This document shows positions 1 to 8,172 of a stretch of DNA of 35,872 nucleotides, one piece after another. The notes below the pieces were generated by a model that was not told where the DNA came from, did not search any database, and saw only the letters and a program-made list of their open reading frames with translations. Each line of letters begins with the position of its first letter. Within the stretch, counting starts at the first letter, position 1. Both the position numbers and the translations under genes were made by a program. The DNA is from a bacterium (lineage in GTDB: Bacteria > Bacillota > Clostridia > Lachnospirales > Lachnospiraceae), in assembly GCA_030535455.1 (NCBI GenBank), contig JAUNJY010000040.1, forward strand, positions 4,535 to 40,406, written 5' to 3'.

Positions 1-192
1 ATTGGGACAGAAGGATGCATAATATTAGGGATTTTCATCATTCTTATTTTTATTATTACATGGAAGTTACATTCTGTAAAACTATTTTTGCTTCTTTTTT
101 CACATTCTTTTTGGTTCTTCGATAAATCTCATGAATATTTGTGTCTTTCTGACAAAAACTATCTATATCATGATTAAATTGGAGGTTTTTTA
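1..192 (+). other. Left-edge sequence upstream of the flavin reductase
   Basis: No recognisable gene. One plus-strand frame is open from base 1 to a TAA at about 175-177 and reads a very hydrophobic stretch followed by mixed residues. It could be the end of a membrane protein cut by the window edge or chance in AT-rich DNA. A GGAGG at about 181-185 serves as the ribosome site of the next gene. I see no convincing promoter; CTGACA near 150 with a weak -10 is the best candidate. Confidence 0.3.
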
Positions 193-2154
193 ATGAGTCA
201 TTTTAAAAAAACACTTGTCACATGCGGACTTATTCTTTCCCTGGCATGTAACCTGGTTGGCTGTAATAAGGATTCAGATAATTCAGAAAATGCAGAAAAT
301 GGTGCCAATACTGAAGATAATTCCGCACCATCTGACTCGTCCCTTTCCTTTAAGTCTGGAAACTATCAGGCAATCGGACAGGGTAAATACGGTGATGTCG
401 TGGTTGACGTGGTTTTTTCCGACACAGAAATTGATTCTGTTACCATCGGTGCAAACTCCGAGACTGCCGATATTGCAAAACCTGCATTTGAACAAATTCC
501 ATCTGCTATCGTGGATGGACAGACTTTAAATGTGGATGTCGTTACTGGCGCTACTTATACTTCCAACGCCATCCTTGATGCCGTTGCCAATTGTGTGGAG
601 CAGGCAGGCGGGGACGTAGAAGCATTAAAGAGCAAAGAGGCTCCTCAAAAAGATGAGGCAAAAGCTGCTGAAGAATATACGACGGATATCGTTATCGTTG
701 GTGGCGGTGCTGCTGGACTTACTGCCGGCATCAATGCTACATCCAATGGCGCTTCTGCAATCATCATTGAAAAAGGTGCTTCTCTTGCAGTAAGCAATGG
801 CGCCAATGCCGGCGGACCTATCGCTGTTGGCACACGGGTTCAGAAAGAAGAAGGCGAAAAATTAACCCTTGAGAAACTATATACCCATATGAACGACTAT
901 GCAAATAGTACGATCAACAGTGCGTTACTTCGTAATGTATTGGCGGAAAGCGGTGCTACCATCGACCTATTCCAAGACCTGGGCTTAACCATTACCTTAC
1001 GTCAGGATGCTTATGGCGTTGGATTTAGAGCCCGTCATAAGATTGCTGAAAAAGGTGAAGACAGAACTGCTCCTCAAGCAGATAAAATCATTGAAAATGG
1101 TGGACAGATCATGCTTAATACTACCGGTACTTCCATTATTAAAGATGAAAACAATGTAGTTACCGGCATTAAGGCTGTTAAATCAGATGGTACCGAGGTT
1201 ACCATTCATGCAAAAGCTGTTTTGATTTGTACTGGCGGTTACCTTGGAAGCCAGGAAATCATTGATGCAAAATTTGGCAAGGTTACAATCAATCCTCTTG
1301 GAAATACTCTTTCTACCGGCGATGGACTTAATATGATTAAAGAAGCCGGCGGTGTAGAAGACCGCAACTGGGGCATTGTTGCAAATGAGTTCTCTGCAAC
1401 AAACAAAAAAGCTGGTGACTGGACATTTACTTCAAATGAAAACTTACGTTTTGGCATTTACGGCGGCTTACTTGTAAATCGTGATGGCAATCGTTTCTTC
1501 AATGAGGAGATTATGGCTACGGATCCTTTAAGCGGCGCAGAAGCAACCCTTCGCCAAGGACATTATTATGCAGTTATGGATGCAAGCTATTATGACAGTG
1601 TTTGCGAAAAAGGTATCTTTAAGACACTAGGCTCTCCTAAGAGCTGGGTTGCAGGCTTACGTAATCTTTCTGATGAAGCTCCTGAAAGCAAGGCACATGT
1701 AAGAGTCTTAACAAATGCTAAAGACCAGCTACAAGAAGCGATTGATCAAGGCTGGGCTTACAAGGCTGATACGTTAGAAGACGCAGCAGAACACTTTGGC
1801 CTTACTAACCTTGTTTCTACGGTAGAAACTTATAACAAGATGTGTAAAGACAAGAAAGATACGCAGTTCTATAAAGATAAGACCTTCTTAACTGCTGTTG
1901 ACAAAGGTCCTTACTATGTATTTGAATATGAGCCAAGTGCATGGTGTACCATCGGTGGTGTGAAGGTGGATCAATACCTTCGTGTACTTGATAATACCAA
2001 CACTCCAATCAAGGGACTTTATGCAGCAGGTATTGACGCCGGCAGTATGTATTCTTCTCCTTACTATGACAATGAAGGTTCTGCCTTAGGATTATCCTTT
2101 GCTTCCGGAACTTACGCAGGACAGATGATGAGAAACTATATTAATGCAGAATAA
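193..2154 (+). CDS. Secreted lipoprotein FMN/FAD reductase of the fumarate/urocanate reductase family
   Basis: 653 aa. Residues 1-24 form a lipoprotein signal ending in the lipobox LVGC (Cys24), so the protein should sit on the outer face of the membrane. Residues about 50-140 are an FMN_bind domain with DVVTGAT (115-121); in this family the last Thr is the covalent FMN attachment site made by ApbE. From about residue 165 comes a FAD_binding_2 flavoprotein domain starting with the dinucleotide-binding motif VGGGAAGLTAG, and it ends in the family's typical NEGSALGLSFASG segment. Such proteins pass electrons from a membrane flavin chain to an external acceptor such as fumarate, urocanate or another enoate. 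The sequence does not fix the substrate. There is no heme motif. It has its own ribosome site (GGAGG, about 8 nt upstream) and its own terminator, so it is probably monocistronic. Confidence 0.9.
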   Translation: MSHFKKTLVTCGLILSLACNLVGCNKDSDNSENAENGANTEDNSAPSDSSLSFKSGNYQAIGQGKYGDVVVDVVFSDTEIDSVTIGANSETADIAKPAFEQIPSAIVDGQTLNVDVVTGATYTSNAILDAVANCVEQAGGDVEALKSKEAPQKDEAKAAEEYTTDIVIVGGGAAGLTAGINATSNGASAIIIEKGASLAVSNGANAGGPIAVGTRVQKEEGEKLTLEKLYTHMNDYANSTINSALLRNVLAESGATIDLFQDLGLTITLRQDAYGVGFRARHKIAEKGEDRTAPQADKIIENGGQIMLNTTGTSIIKDENNVVTGIKAVKSDGTEVTIHAKAVLICTGGYLGSQEIIDAKFGKVTINPLGNTLSTGDGLNMIKEAGGVEDRNWGIVANEFSATNKKAGDWTFTSNENLRFGIYGGLLVNRDGNRFFNEEIMATDPLSGAEATLRQGHYYAVMDASYYDSVCEKGIFKTLGSPKSWVAGLRNLSDEAPESKAHVRVLTNAKDQLQEAIDQGWAYKADTLEDAAEHFGLTNLVSTVETYNKMCKDKKDTQFYKDKTFLTAVDKGPYYVFEYEPSAWCTIGGVKVDQYLRVLDNTNTPIKGLYAAGIDAGSMYSSPYYDNEGSALGLSFASGTYAGQMMRNYINAE

Positions 2155-2172
2155 TTAAAGAACTTAAAAAAT

Positions 2173-2216
2173 GAACCCTTTGTACGAGAATGCTCTTACA
2201 GAGGGTTCGTTTTTTT
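2173..2216. terminator. Bidirectional terminator between converging genes
   Basis: GAACCCTTTGT (2173-2183) pairs with ACAGAGGGTTC (2198-2208), 11 bp including one wobble. Seven T follow on the plus strand, and on the minus strand the stem is followed by ATTTTTT. It can therefore end both the reductase transcript and the ior-paaK transcript. Confidence 0.85.
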
Positions 2217-3462
2217 AGTATCTATAATCAAAAATTCTGGTTGATTTCTTTTCGCTTCTTGGCAGGTCGCCAATTTCTACGGCTTTTGGTATGATCGTTA
2301 CGCCAATCCTTGTCTTGAACATTTCCATTACCGTCTTTTCTAAGTAACGTTTTACATTTTCGTTATCTTCCTGTACAGCGTCAGTTTCAAAGAAGACCGT
2401 CATCTGGTCTTTTCCATTTAAATGGTCGATAAATACCTGGTATTCACTGGACACTCCATCCACTTCTTTTAGCAGGTCATCGATCTGTCCTGGGAAGATA
2501 TTGACGCCTTTTACTTTTACCATGTCATCAGTACGTCCTAAGATAACGTCAATTCTTGGATACTCTCTGCCACATGGACATTTGCCTGGAACAATTCTTG
2601 TAAGGTCATGGGTGCGGTAACGAATAAGTGGTGCGCCTTCCTTCTTCAGTGTGGTAATGACTAGCTCGCCAAGCTCACCGTCTGGAACCGTCTTTCCTGT
2701 CTTTGGATCGATAATTTCAAAATATAGATAATCATCATAATAATGCATTCCTGTATTATGTTCACAGTTAATTGCAATTCCAGGGCCGTATACTTCGGTC
2801 AATCCATAGATGTCGTAAAGCTCTACGCCAAGTTCTTTTGCAATTCTTGCTCTCATCTTTTCTCCCCAGCGCTCGGAACCAATGATTGCTTTCTTCAGAT
2901 GAATGTTCTCTCCACATTTTCTCTTTTCAATTTCTTCTGCCAATAAAAGTGCGTAGGAGGAAGTTGCACAGACTACGGTGGACTTCATATCCTGCATAAA
3001 CTTAATCTGCTTATCAGTATTTCCTGGTCCCATTGGAACGGTCATTGCACCAAACTTTTCTGCACCCAGCTGGAAGCCAATGCCTGCTGTCCACAAGCCA
3101 TATCCAGGGGTGATCTGTATACGGTCCATCTTTGTTAAACCTGCAATTTCATAACATCTGGCAAATAACGTAGCCCAGTCCTCCACGTCCTGTTTTGTAT
3201 AAGGGATGATGACCGGCGTTCCTGTCGTTCCTGAAGAAGAATGAATTCGGACGATTTCTTCTTCTGGCACTGCTGCAAGTCCTAGTGGATACGCATCTCT
3301 TAAGTTATCCTTTTCAGAAAATGGCAATGCTTCAAAATCTTCCTGGCTCTCAATTGCCTCAATATCAATATCTTTTAACTTTTCAGCGTAAAATCCGTTG
3401 GCAGCCATGACACGTCTAAGCTGTACTTTGATTTGCTCTAATGTTTCATTACTCATCTTCAT
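2215..3462 (-). CDS. paaK: Phenylacetate-CoA ligase family protein (arylacetate-CoA ligase, AMP-forming)
   Basis: 415 aa, ANL superfamily, PaaK type. The AMP/ATP loop SSSGTTGTP is at residues 75-83, the YGLTEVYGPG adenine-binding motif near 220 and YRTHDLT near 280, and the C-terminal PaaK domain is complete. Expected reaction: arylacetate + ATP + CoA to arylacetyl-CoA + AMP + PPi in the cytoplasm. It is the last gene of the iorA-iorB-paaK operon; its ATG overlaps the iorB stop (ATGA), so translation is probably coupled. A ligase that spends ATP to make the CoA ester fits uptake of indoleacetate or phenylacetate followed by reductive carboxylation by IorAB. This agrees with the Trp T-box upstream. 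Which arylacetate is preferred cannot be read from the sequence. Confidence 0.9.
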   Translation of the reverse strand: MKMSNETLEQIKVQLRRVMAANGFYAEKLKDIDIEAIESQEDFEALPFSEKDNLRDAYPLGLAAVPEEEIVRIHSSSGTTGTPVIIPYTKQDVEDWATLFARCYEIAGLTKMDRIQITPGYGLWTAGIGFQLGAEKFGAMTVPMGPGNTDKQIKFMQDMKSTVVCATSSYALLLAEEIEKRKCGENIHLKKAIIGSERWGEKMRARIAKELGVELYDIYGLTEVYGPGIAINCEHNTGMHYYDDYLYFEIIDPKTGKTVPDGELGELVITTLKKEGAPLIRYRTHDLTRIVPGKCPCGREYPRIDVILGRTDDMVKVKGVNIFPGQIDDLLKEVDGVSSEYQVFIDHLNGKDQMTVFFETDAVQEDNENVKRYLEKTVMEMFKTRIGVTIIPKAVEIGDLPRSEKKSTRIFDYRY

Positions 3463-4037
3463 AATGCTTCTCCTCCAATTCTTAACGCCTTTTTATTCAT
3501 TTCTAAAAATGCTTCTTTTACTTTTTCTTTTAAGATGTTTTCTACATCTTCTGTTGTCAGGTCGATCACGCCACTCTTTGCAAGTGCTCCTACTAACGCA
3601 ACATTTAATGGCTTGATGGAACCACATTCCTCTATGATCTTATGGGTATCAATCACATAGCACCTATCTACATTATTTTTCAGAAATTCTAGCATCTCAT
3701 CGGCATCATAGGATGTTCCTGATAAGGATACAGTAACTGGCTGGATGGCACGGTCTGAAGTAATCAAAACACCATCTTTTTTTAAGTAAGGAAGGTTTCT
3801 TACTGCCTCGCTTGGCTCAAAGGCAATGATTACATCTGCACTTCCCATTGGTACCAAGGATGTCTCTGCATCTGTTCCAATACGGACATGGCTTACTACA
3901 CATCCTCCACGCTGCGCCATGCCAATGGTTTCGGCAGTCTGTACAAACTCGCCTTTTTCCATAGCTGCTGCCGCAATGATCCTTGAGGCAAGAACTGTTC
4001 CTTGCCCGCCTACTCCACATAAAATAACATTTGTCAT
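3459..4037 (-). CDS. iorB: Indolepyruvate ferredoxin oxidoreductase, beta subunit
   Basis: 192 aa, 2-oxoacid:ferredoxin oxidoreductase gamma-type domain. The N-terminus has GVGGQGTVLASRI, and AQRGGCVVSHVRIG follows near residue 45; both are hallmarks of IorB. With IorA it interconverts arylpyruvate + CoA + oxidised ferredoxin and arylacetyl-CoA + CO2 + reduced ferredoxin. It starts 1 nt after the iorA stop with a GGAGGCG ribosome site inside the iorA end, and it overlaps paaK by 4 nt. Length is normal for the family. Confidence 0.93.
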   Translation of the reverse strand: MTNVILCGVGGQGTVLASRIIAAAAMEKGEFVQTAETIGMAQRGGCVVSHVRIGTDAETSLVPMGSADVIIAFEPSEAVRNLPYLKKDGVLITSDRAIQPVTVSLSGTSYDADEMLEFLKNNVDRCYVIDTHKIIEECGSIKPLNVALVGALAKSGVIDLTTEDVENILKEKVKEAFLEMNKKALRIGGEAL

Positions 4038-4038
4038 G

Positions 4039-5829
4039 TTAGTTCGCCTCCTTACTTAGTGCTCCAAAAGAACAGACTTGACTGCATAATCCACAACCGG
4101 TGCAAAGACTTGCATCTACTTCAATCTTTCCTTCTTTCATACTTAATGCCGGACATCCCAGCTCTCTAATACATTTCTTACATCCTGTACACTTCTCTTT
4201 ATTTACCGTTAGCTGTTCTCGTTTTTTCGTAATTGCAATACAAGGAGATTTGAATATGATCACGCGGACCCCTTCCATGCTTGCTGCCTCTTTTACCGTT
4301 GCTACTGCTTCTTTAAGATCTAATGGATTTACCTCTTTTAAATAGGCTACTCCAATGGCCTCTACCAGCTTCTTAATGCTTACAACTGGGGCAATCTCTC
4401 CCATTACGGTCTTTCCAATGCCTGGATGTACCTGGTGGCCAGTCATTGCCGTTGTATGGTTATCTAAGATAATGACGACTTCATTGGTCTTGTTGTACAC
4501 GGCGTTGATCAGTCCTGTAATACCAGAGGCAAAGAAAGTAGAGTCGCCAATAAATGCAAAATTAGTGGTATCGTTTTGTGCCCTTTCAATTCCCTGTGCC
4601 ACCGTAATGCCTGCTCCCATACAGAGACATGTATCTACCATGTCAAGTGGTGCTGCATTTCCTAAGGTATAGCATCCGATATCTCCGCAAAATACTGCTT
4701 CTTTTCCTTTCATAGCCTGTTTTACAGCATAGAAGGAAGCTCGGTGAGGACATCCTGCACATAATACCGGCGGACGCATTGGCATGGCTGGCTGGCCTTC
4801 TAATTTTTCCGTCTGGATGTGATACTCTTTTCCAAATAAGTCGCTGATACAATCTGCTGCAATGGTGGTTGAGAGTTCTCCTGCATTTGGGACCTTTCCA
4901 TTCCGTTTTCCCATGATTTCTACTGAAAGGTTGTGCTTGCCACATAGATAGATCAGTGCATCCTCAATTACAGGATCTAGTTCTTCAAATACAAGGACCT
5001 TTTCTAGTCCTTCTAAGAAACTTAGTGCTAGTTCTTCTGGAAATGGAAATGGAGTTGCGACTTTTAATAGCTTATATTCTTCCTTAGTCTTATTTAATTC
5101 TTCTTTTATGTATGTGTAGGATACACCGCCACAGGCAATGCCTAATTTTCCGGTTCCTGTCAATTTGTTATATGATAACTCTGAGAAGTCCTTGCTTAAG
5201 ATACTTTCTCTTGCTTCTAGCTTGATTTTATTCTGATAGCTTAACCGTGGGAAGATCACCCAACGTTTATCTTTTATAAATCCCTCTGGTTTTGTAAGTG
5301 CTGGCAGCTTACCGACTTCGATGGATGCGCAGGCGTGGGAGACTCTTGTTGTAGACCTGAAGATGACCGGCGTTTTATATTTTTCCGAGTAGTCAAATGC
5401 CGTCTGGATCATCTCAAATGCTTCTACTGGATTAACAGGGTCAAAGACTGGAATTTTTGCATATTTTGCAAAGTGTCTGGTATCTTGCTCGGTCTGGGAG
5501 GAGATTGGGCCTGGATCATCACAGACTAATACGACCATGCCGCCTTTTACTCCGATGTAGTTGACACACATTAATGGGTCTGAGGCTACATTTAGTCCAA
5601 CCTGTTTCATAGTTACCATGGTTCTTGCTCCGGAATAGGCTGCTCCTGCGCTTACTTCCAGGGCTGATTTTTCATTGACGGACCATTCTACATAGACTTC
5701 TCCGGGATTGCGTTTGGCAATGGTTTCTAGTACTTCTGTAGATGGTGTTCCTGGATATCCGGATACTACCTGGACTCCGGCTTTTAATGCTCCTAGTGCT
5801 ATGGCTTCATTTCCCATTAATAATTCCAT
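4039..5829 (-). CDS. iorA: Indolepyruvate ferredoxin oxidoreductase, alpha subunit
   Basis: 596 aa. The N-terminal pyruvate:ferredoxin oxidoreductase domain contains SGYPGTPSTEV at residues 23-33. The TPP-binding domain follows, with GDIGCYTLG and GDSTFFASG and the downstream ILDNHTTAMTGHQ. The C-terminal ~60 residues are a 2x[4Fe-4S] ferredoxin domain with CTGCKKC and CTGCGLCSQVC. The enzyme acts on aryl-2-oxoacids (indolepyruvate, phenylpyruvate, hydroxyphenylpyruvate). It is the first gene of iorA-iorB-paaK and lies behind a Trp-type T-box, with about 300 nt of leader between the T-box terminator and its ATG. The start is supported by AAAGGATG upstream. Confidence 0.95.
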   Translation of the reverse strand: MELLMGNEAIALGALKAGVQVVSGYPGTPSTEVLETIAKRNPGEVYVEWSVNEKSALEVSAGAAYSGARTMVTMKQVGLNVASDPLMCVNYIGVKGGMVVLVCDDPGPISSQTEQDTRHFAKYAKIPVFDPVNPVEAFEMIQTAFDYSEKYKTPVIFRSTTRVSHACASIEVGKLPALTKPEGFIKDKRWVIFPRLSYQNKIKLEARESILSKDFSELSYNKLTGTGKLGIACGGVSYTYIKEELNKTKEEYKLLKVATPFPFPEELALSFLEGLEKVLVFEELDPVIEDALIYLCGKHNLSVEIMGKRNGKVPNAGELSTTIAADCISDLFGKEYHIQTEKLEGQPAMPMRPPVLCAGCPHRASFYAVKQAMKGKEAVFCGDIGCYTLGNAAPLDMVDTCLCMGAGITVAQGIERAQNDTTNFAFIGDSTFFASGITGLINAVYNKTNEVVIILDNHTTAMTGHQVHPGIGKTVMGEIAPVVSIKKLVEAIGVAYLKEVNPLDLKEAVATVKEAASMEGVRVIIFKSPCIAITKKREQLTVNKEKCTGCKKCIRELGCPALSMKEGKIEVDASLCTGCGLCSQVCSFGALSKEAN

Positions 5830-6131
5830 ATTGTTGTCATCCTTTCTTTTTTGGTGTTGTTGGATTGTTTTTTATAATTGCAGGTGGCTTTGGCATAGTT
5901 CTATTTTTAGGTGCGGGGTTCTTGTGTTGGGTATATTGGAAGATTAGCTTTCCTATTTGTCCATTCTCACTATGATTCTTGTAGACTTTGTGTCTTTTTT
6001 TCCATATAGAAACTTTTCCTGTCTGTATGCCCATGATTTCCAGCTTTTTGTGGGTATATCGCATTATAAAGCTCAAAATATGCCCGAACGAACACACTTT
6101 TTCGTGCTCGACGAGAAGTTTCCAATCAATT
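5830..6131 (-). other. Unexplained 300-nt leader segment between the T-box terminator and iorA
   Basis: This is unusually long for a T-box leader. A minus-strand frame of 86 codons (5837-6097) ends 7 nt before iorA, but its product is low-complexity (Lys/Pro/Asn-rich) and it has no good ribosome site, so I do not call it. The part next to the T-box terminator (6106-6140) resembles the repeat hairpins at 14087-14145 and 31049-31106 through a shared GCTCGA.GAGAAGTTTCC. Otherwise I see no recognisable feature. Confidence 0.4.
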
Positions 6132-6174
6132 AAAAAAAGCTCCTATCCTATATATCACTATAGGACAGAAGCTT
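6132..6174 (-). terminator. T-box intrinsic terminator
   Basis: On the minus strand AAGCTTCTGTCCTATA pairs, with a few G-U wobbles, with TATAGGATAGGAGCTT and is followed by a run of T (complement of 6132-6138). It competes with the antiterminator that contains the T-box sequence at 6181-6195. Confidence 0.88.
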
Positions 6175-6424
6175 ATATTCTGCGGTGCCACCTAATTTCA
6201 TCTTGACCCTTACGAGGGGATTTAAGATGCTCTCATTTATGTACTAACATACATGTTGCGCGGTAACGTGCGCCTTACGTTTCCCCTACTTCCTTTTCAC
6301 AGGGTTCAGTTTGCCCTCACAAGTCCATTCACCAGTTTATCCATTGCTGCAATCTCACCACCTGCAGCTCTCTTTGAATGTTGTAAAAAGGTTACTCCTC
6401 TTGATCAACGGTTTGCTTTTATTT
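6132..6424 (-). promoter_or_regulatory. T-box riboswitch, Trp specifier, controlling iorA-iorB-paaK
   Basis: Minus-strand leader with all T-box landmarks. The K-turn region has AGAGGAGTA (near 6398). The stem I distal part has AGAGAGCTGCAGGTGGTGAG (6370-6351). A specifier-loop GAATGGAC places TGG (Trp) at 6327-6325. The T-box proper TTAGGTGGCACCGCA spans 6195-6181, followed by a terminator at 6174-6132. The antiterminator bulge reads TGGC, complementary to a tRNA 3' end GCCA. That fits tRNA-Trp, whose discriminator base is G, and not tRNA-Phe or tRNA-Tyr (A). Known mechanism: uncharged cognate tRNA stabilises the antiterminator and turns transcription on. The next downstream gene on this strand is iorA. 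Confidence 0.9.
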
Positions 6425-6430
6425 ATTGGT

Positions 6431-6459
6431 AGTATATACCAATTTAATAATATTGTCAA
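6431..6459 (-). promoter_or_regulatory. Promoter of the T-box/ior operon
   Basis: Minus strand: TTGACA (6459-6454), 17-nt spacer, TATACT (6436-6431). Transcription should start near 6424, just before stem I of the T-box. Confidence 0.85.
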
Positions 6460-6537
6460 TGAAAGATTTATTTTGTCAAAATTATCATATCTCTTATTGA
6501 CACTTATTTATGTAATATATGCTGCCTACATTTTGTC

Positions 6538-8040
6538 CTATGCATATTCTTCCATGGTATTGCCTGCTTTTTCTTCCTTTACCGTTTCCATTAAGGACTG
6601 ATCTAACTGTACATCGATATGGGATCCAAATTCACTGCCAAATTTATATTTTGAGTAAGCATAGAAGATTACTCCTAATGCAATCCATACGCCTACTACG
6701 ATCCATTCTGGAAGGATCAAGGCACTGCTTGAAAATGGAAGTGGAATAATGTAAAGAGCGGATAGGAAACCTGATAAAACAATAGCAACGATACCAACTA
6801 ATTCTCCGTGTTTTACTTTATATGGACGCTCTAATTCCGGCTGTTTCTTTCTTAATATGTAGAAGGAAATGGATACAAATAAGTATGCTACGCAACATCC
6901 AAAACTTGCTGCATCTACTAACCAAACAAGAACTGATTTTCCGAAAAATGGAGCAATAAAGCATGCTACACCAACTAAAAGGATTGCTGCTGTTGGTGTT
7001 TTGTATTTTGGATGTAACTTGCTGAATATGCCAGGAAGCATCTTGGATTCACCCATAGAGTAAAGGGCACGGCTTCCTCCTAACAAGAAGGAGTTCCAGC
7101 TTGTGATGATACCGCACATACCGCCAATGATCAATACGTTTGCCATTGCATCTAAGTTAAATGCCTTGGCCATCGCATCTGCTGTAACAAGTCCATTGTT
7201 CATAGAGTCCATGATTTCTGCTTTTGGCATTACATAAGCTACTGCTGAAATGATTAATAAATACCATACGACTGCCATGACGATGGAGAATAACATGATC
7301 TTACCAATCTTCTTATAAGCAACATTGATTTCTTCTGCTGCCTGTGGAATAACGTCGAAACCGATAAATAAGAATGGTGTCATACAAGCAACTGTCAAAA
7401 TTCCGCCTAACGTTGTCTTAACATCAGCGCTTCCGCCAGCTCCCATATTAAATAAGTTTGATGTGATATTAGCAGTATCTCCACGAACTGCACTGGCAGC
7501 AATTAATAATAAACCTGCTGTTGCAATGATGATCGTTAAGATCTTTTGTAATTTTGCTGCTGTCTGAATTCCTCGAATATTGATATAGGTAATGATGACT
7601 GATAATACACAGCCTACGATTACATAAGAAGCATAGATTTTTGTTTCACCAACATTATACATATACCCTTTCATAAAGCCATCACCAAGCACATATCTGA
7701 CTACAGTTGGAAATGCAGCTGCTTCAAAGGCTGCAGTTGCCACATATCCTAATATAATTCCCCATGTGCATATAAACGATCCGGTTGCTCCCATTGCCTT
7801 ATAGCTAAATACATGCTCTCCACCACATTGTGGCATCGCAGAGGTCAGTTCTGCATAAGTAAGTCCTACAAACACTACCATTGCACCACCTATTATGAAA
7901 GCAATGATGGAACCTAAAAATCCTGCATTGGTTAACCAATCTCCTGAATTGATTACCCATCCCCAGCCAATCATTGCGCCAAATGCAATTGCAAAGATAT
8001 CTTTTCCGCCTAATACTTTATTGAATTTCGATTTACCCAT
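6538..8040 (-). CDS. APC-family amino acid permease, probable GABA/glutamate transporter
   Basis: About 500 aa with 12 or more hydrophobic segments. The N-terminal first helix carries AFGAMIGWGWV, the substrate-backbone binding motif of amino acid/polyamine/organocation transporters. The start at 8040 (MGKSKFNK) is chosen over an upstream in-frame start because GGGAGG lies 7 nt before it. It lies directly downstream of gabT on the same strand, so GABA or a GABA/glutamate exchange is the likely substrate; that is inference from context. No clear terminator follows its stop, so some read-through toward the ior operon is possible. The leader hairpin at 8076-8137 resembles those before gabT and 4hbD. 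Confidence 0.85.
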   Translation of the reverse strand: MGKSKFNKVLGGKDIFAIAFGAMIGWGWVINSGDWLTNAGFLGSIIAFIIGGAMVVFVGLTYAELTSAMPQCGGEHVFSYKAMGATGSFICTWGIILGYVATAAFEAAAFPTVVRYVLGDGFMKGYMYNVGETKIYASYVIVGCVLSVIITYINIRGIQTAAKLQKILTIIIATAGLLLIAASAVRGDTANITSNLFNMGAGGSADVKTTLGGILTVACMTPFLFIGFDVIPQAAEEINVAYKKIGKIMLFSIVMAVVWYLLIISAVAYVMPKAEIMDSMNNGLVTADAMAKAFNLDAMANVLIIGGMCGIITSWNSFLLGGSRALYSMGESKMLPGIFSKLHPKYKTPTAAILLVGVACFIAPFFGKSVLVWLVDAASFGCCVAYLFVSISFYILRKKQPELERPYKVKHGELVGIVAIVLSGFLSALYIIPLPFSSSALILPEWIVVGVWIALGVIFYAYSKYKFGSEFGSHIDVQLDQSLMETVKEEKAGNTMEEYA

Positions 8041-8075
8041 AGAATTCCTCCCTTTTATGAAAAATTGTCTTTGTT

Positions 8076-8137
8076 CCATCTGTCTTTCAGAAAGCGAAAA
8101 GGCGCCCACAGTAAGTAATTCTTACTGAAGACGCCTT
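8076..8137 (-). promoter_or_regulatory. Leader hairpin and shared motif upstream of the permease
   Basis: Minus strand: AAGGCG (8137-8132) pairs with CGCCTT (8103-8098), and nested CAGTAAG (8127-8121) pairs with CTTACTG (8115-8109). TTTT follows, so it can act as an attenuator or weak terminator between gabT and the permease. Immediately after it CTGAAAGACAGATG (8090-8077) differs by one base from CTGAAAGACGGATG in the gabT leader (9644-9631). The shared segment suggests a common regulatory RNA or operator. Confidence 0.55.
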
Positions 8138-8172
8138 CGTCATTCTAATTTATATAAGTTACCTAGTTTTCA

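Noticed and set aside
5790-5975. Plus-strand hydrophobic reading opposite the iorA start that looks like a membrane helix
   Set aside because: No start codon with ribosome site in that frame; it is antisense to iorA and its leader, and AT-rich DNA easily gives Phe/Ile/Leu runs.
5837-6097. 86-codon minus-strand frame ending 7 nt before iorA
   Set aside because: Low-complexity Lys/Pro/Asn product, no good start signal; possible but unsupported leader peptide.
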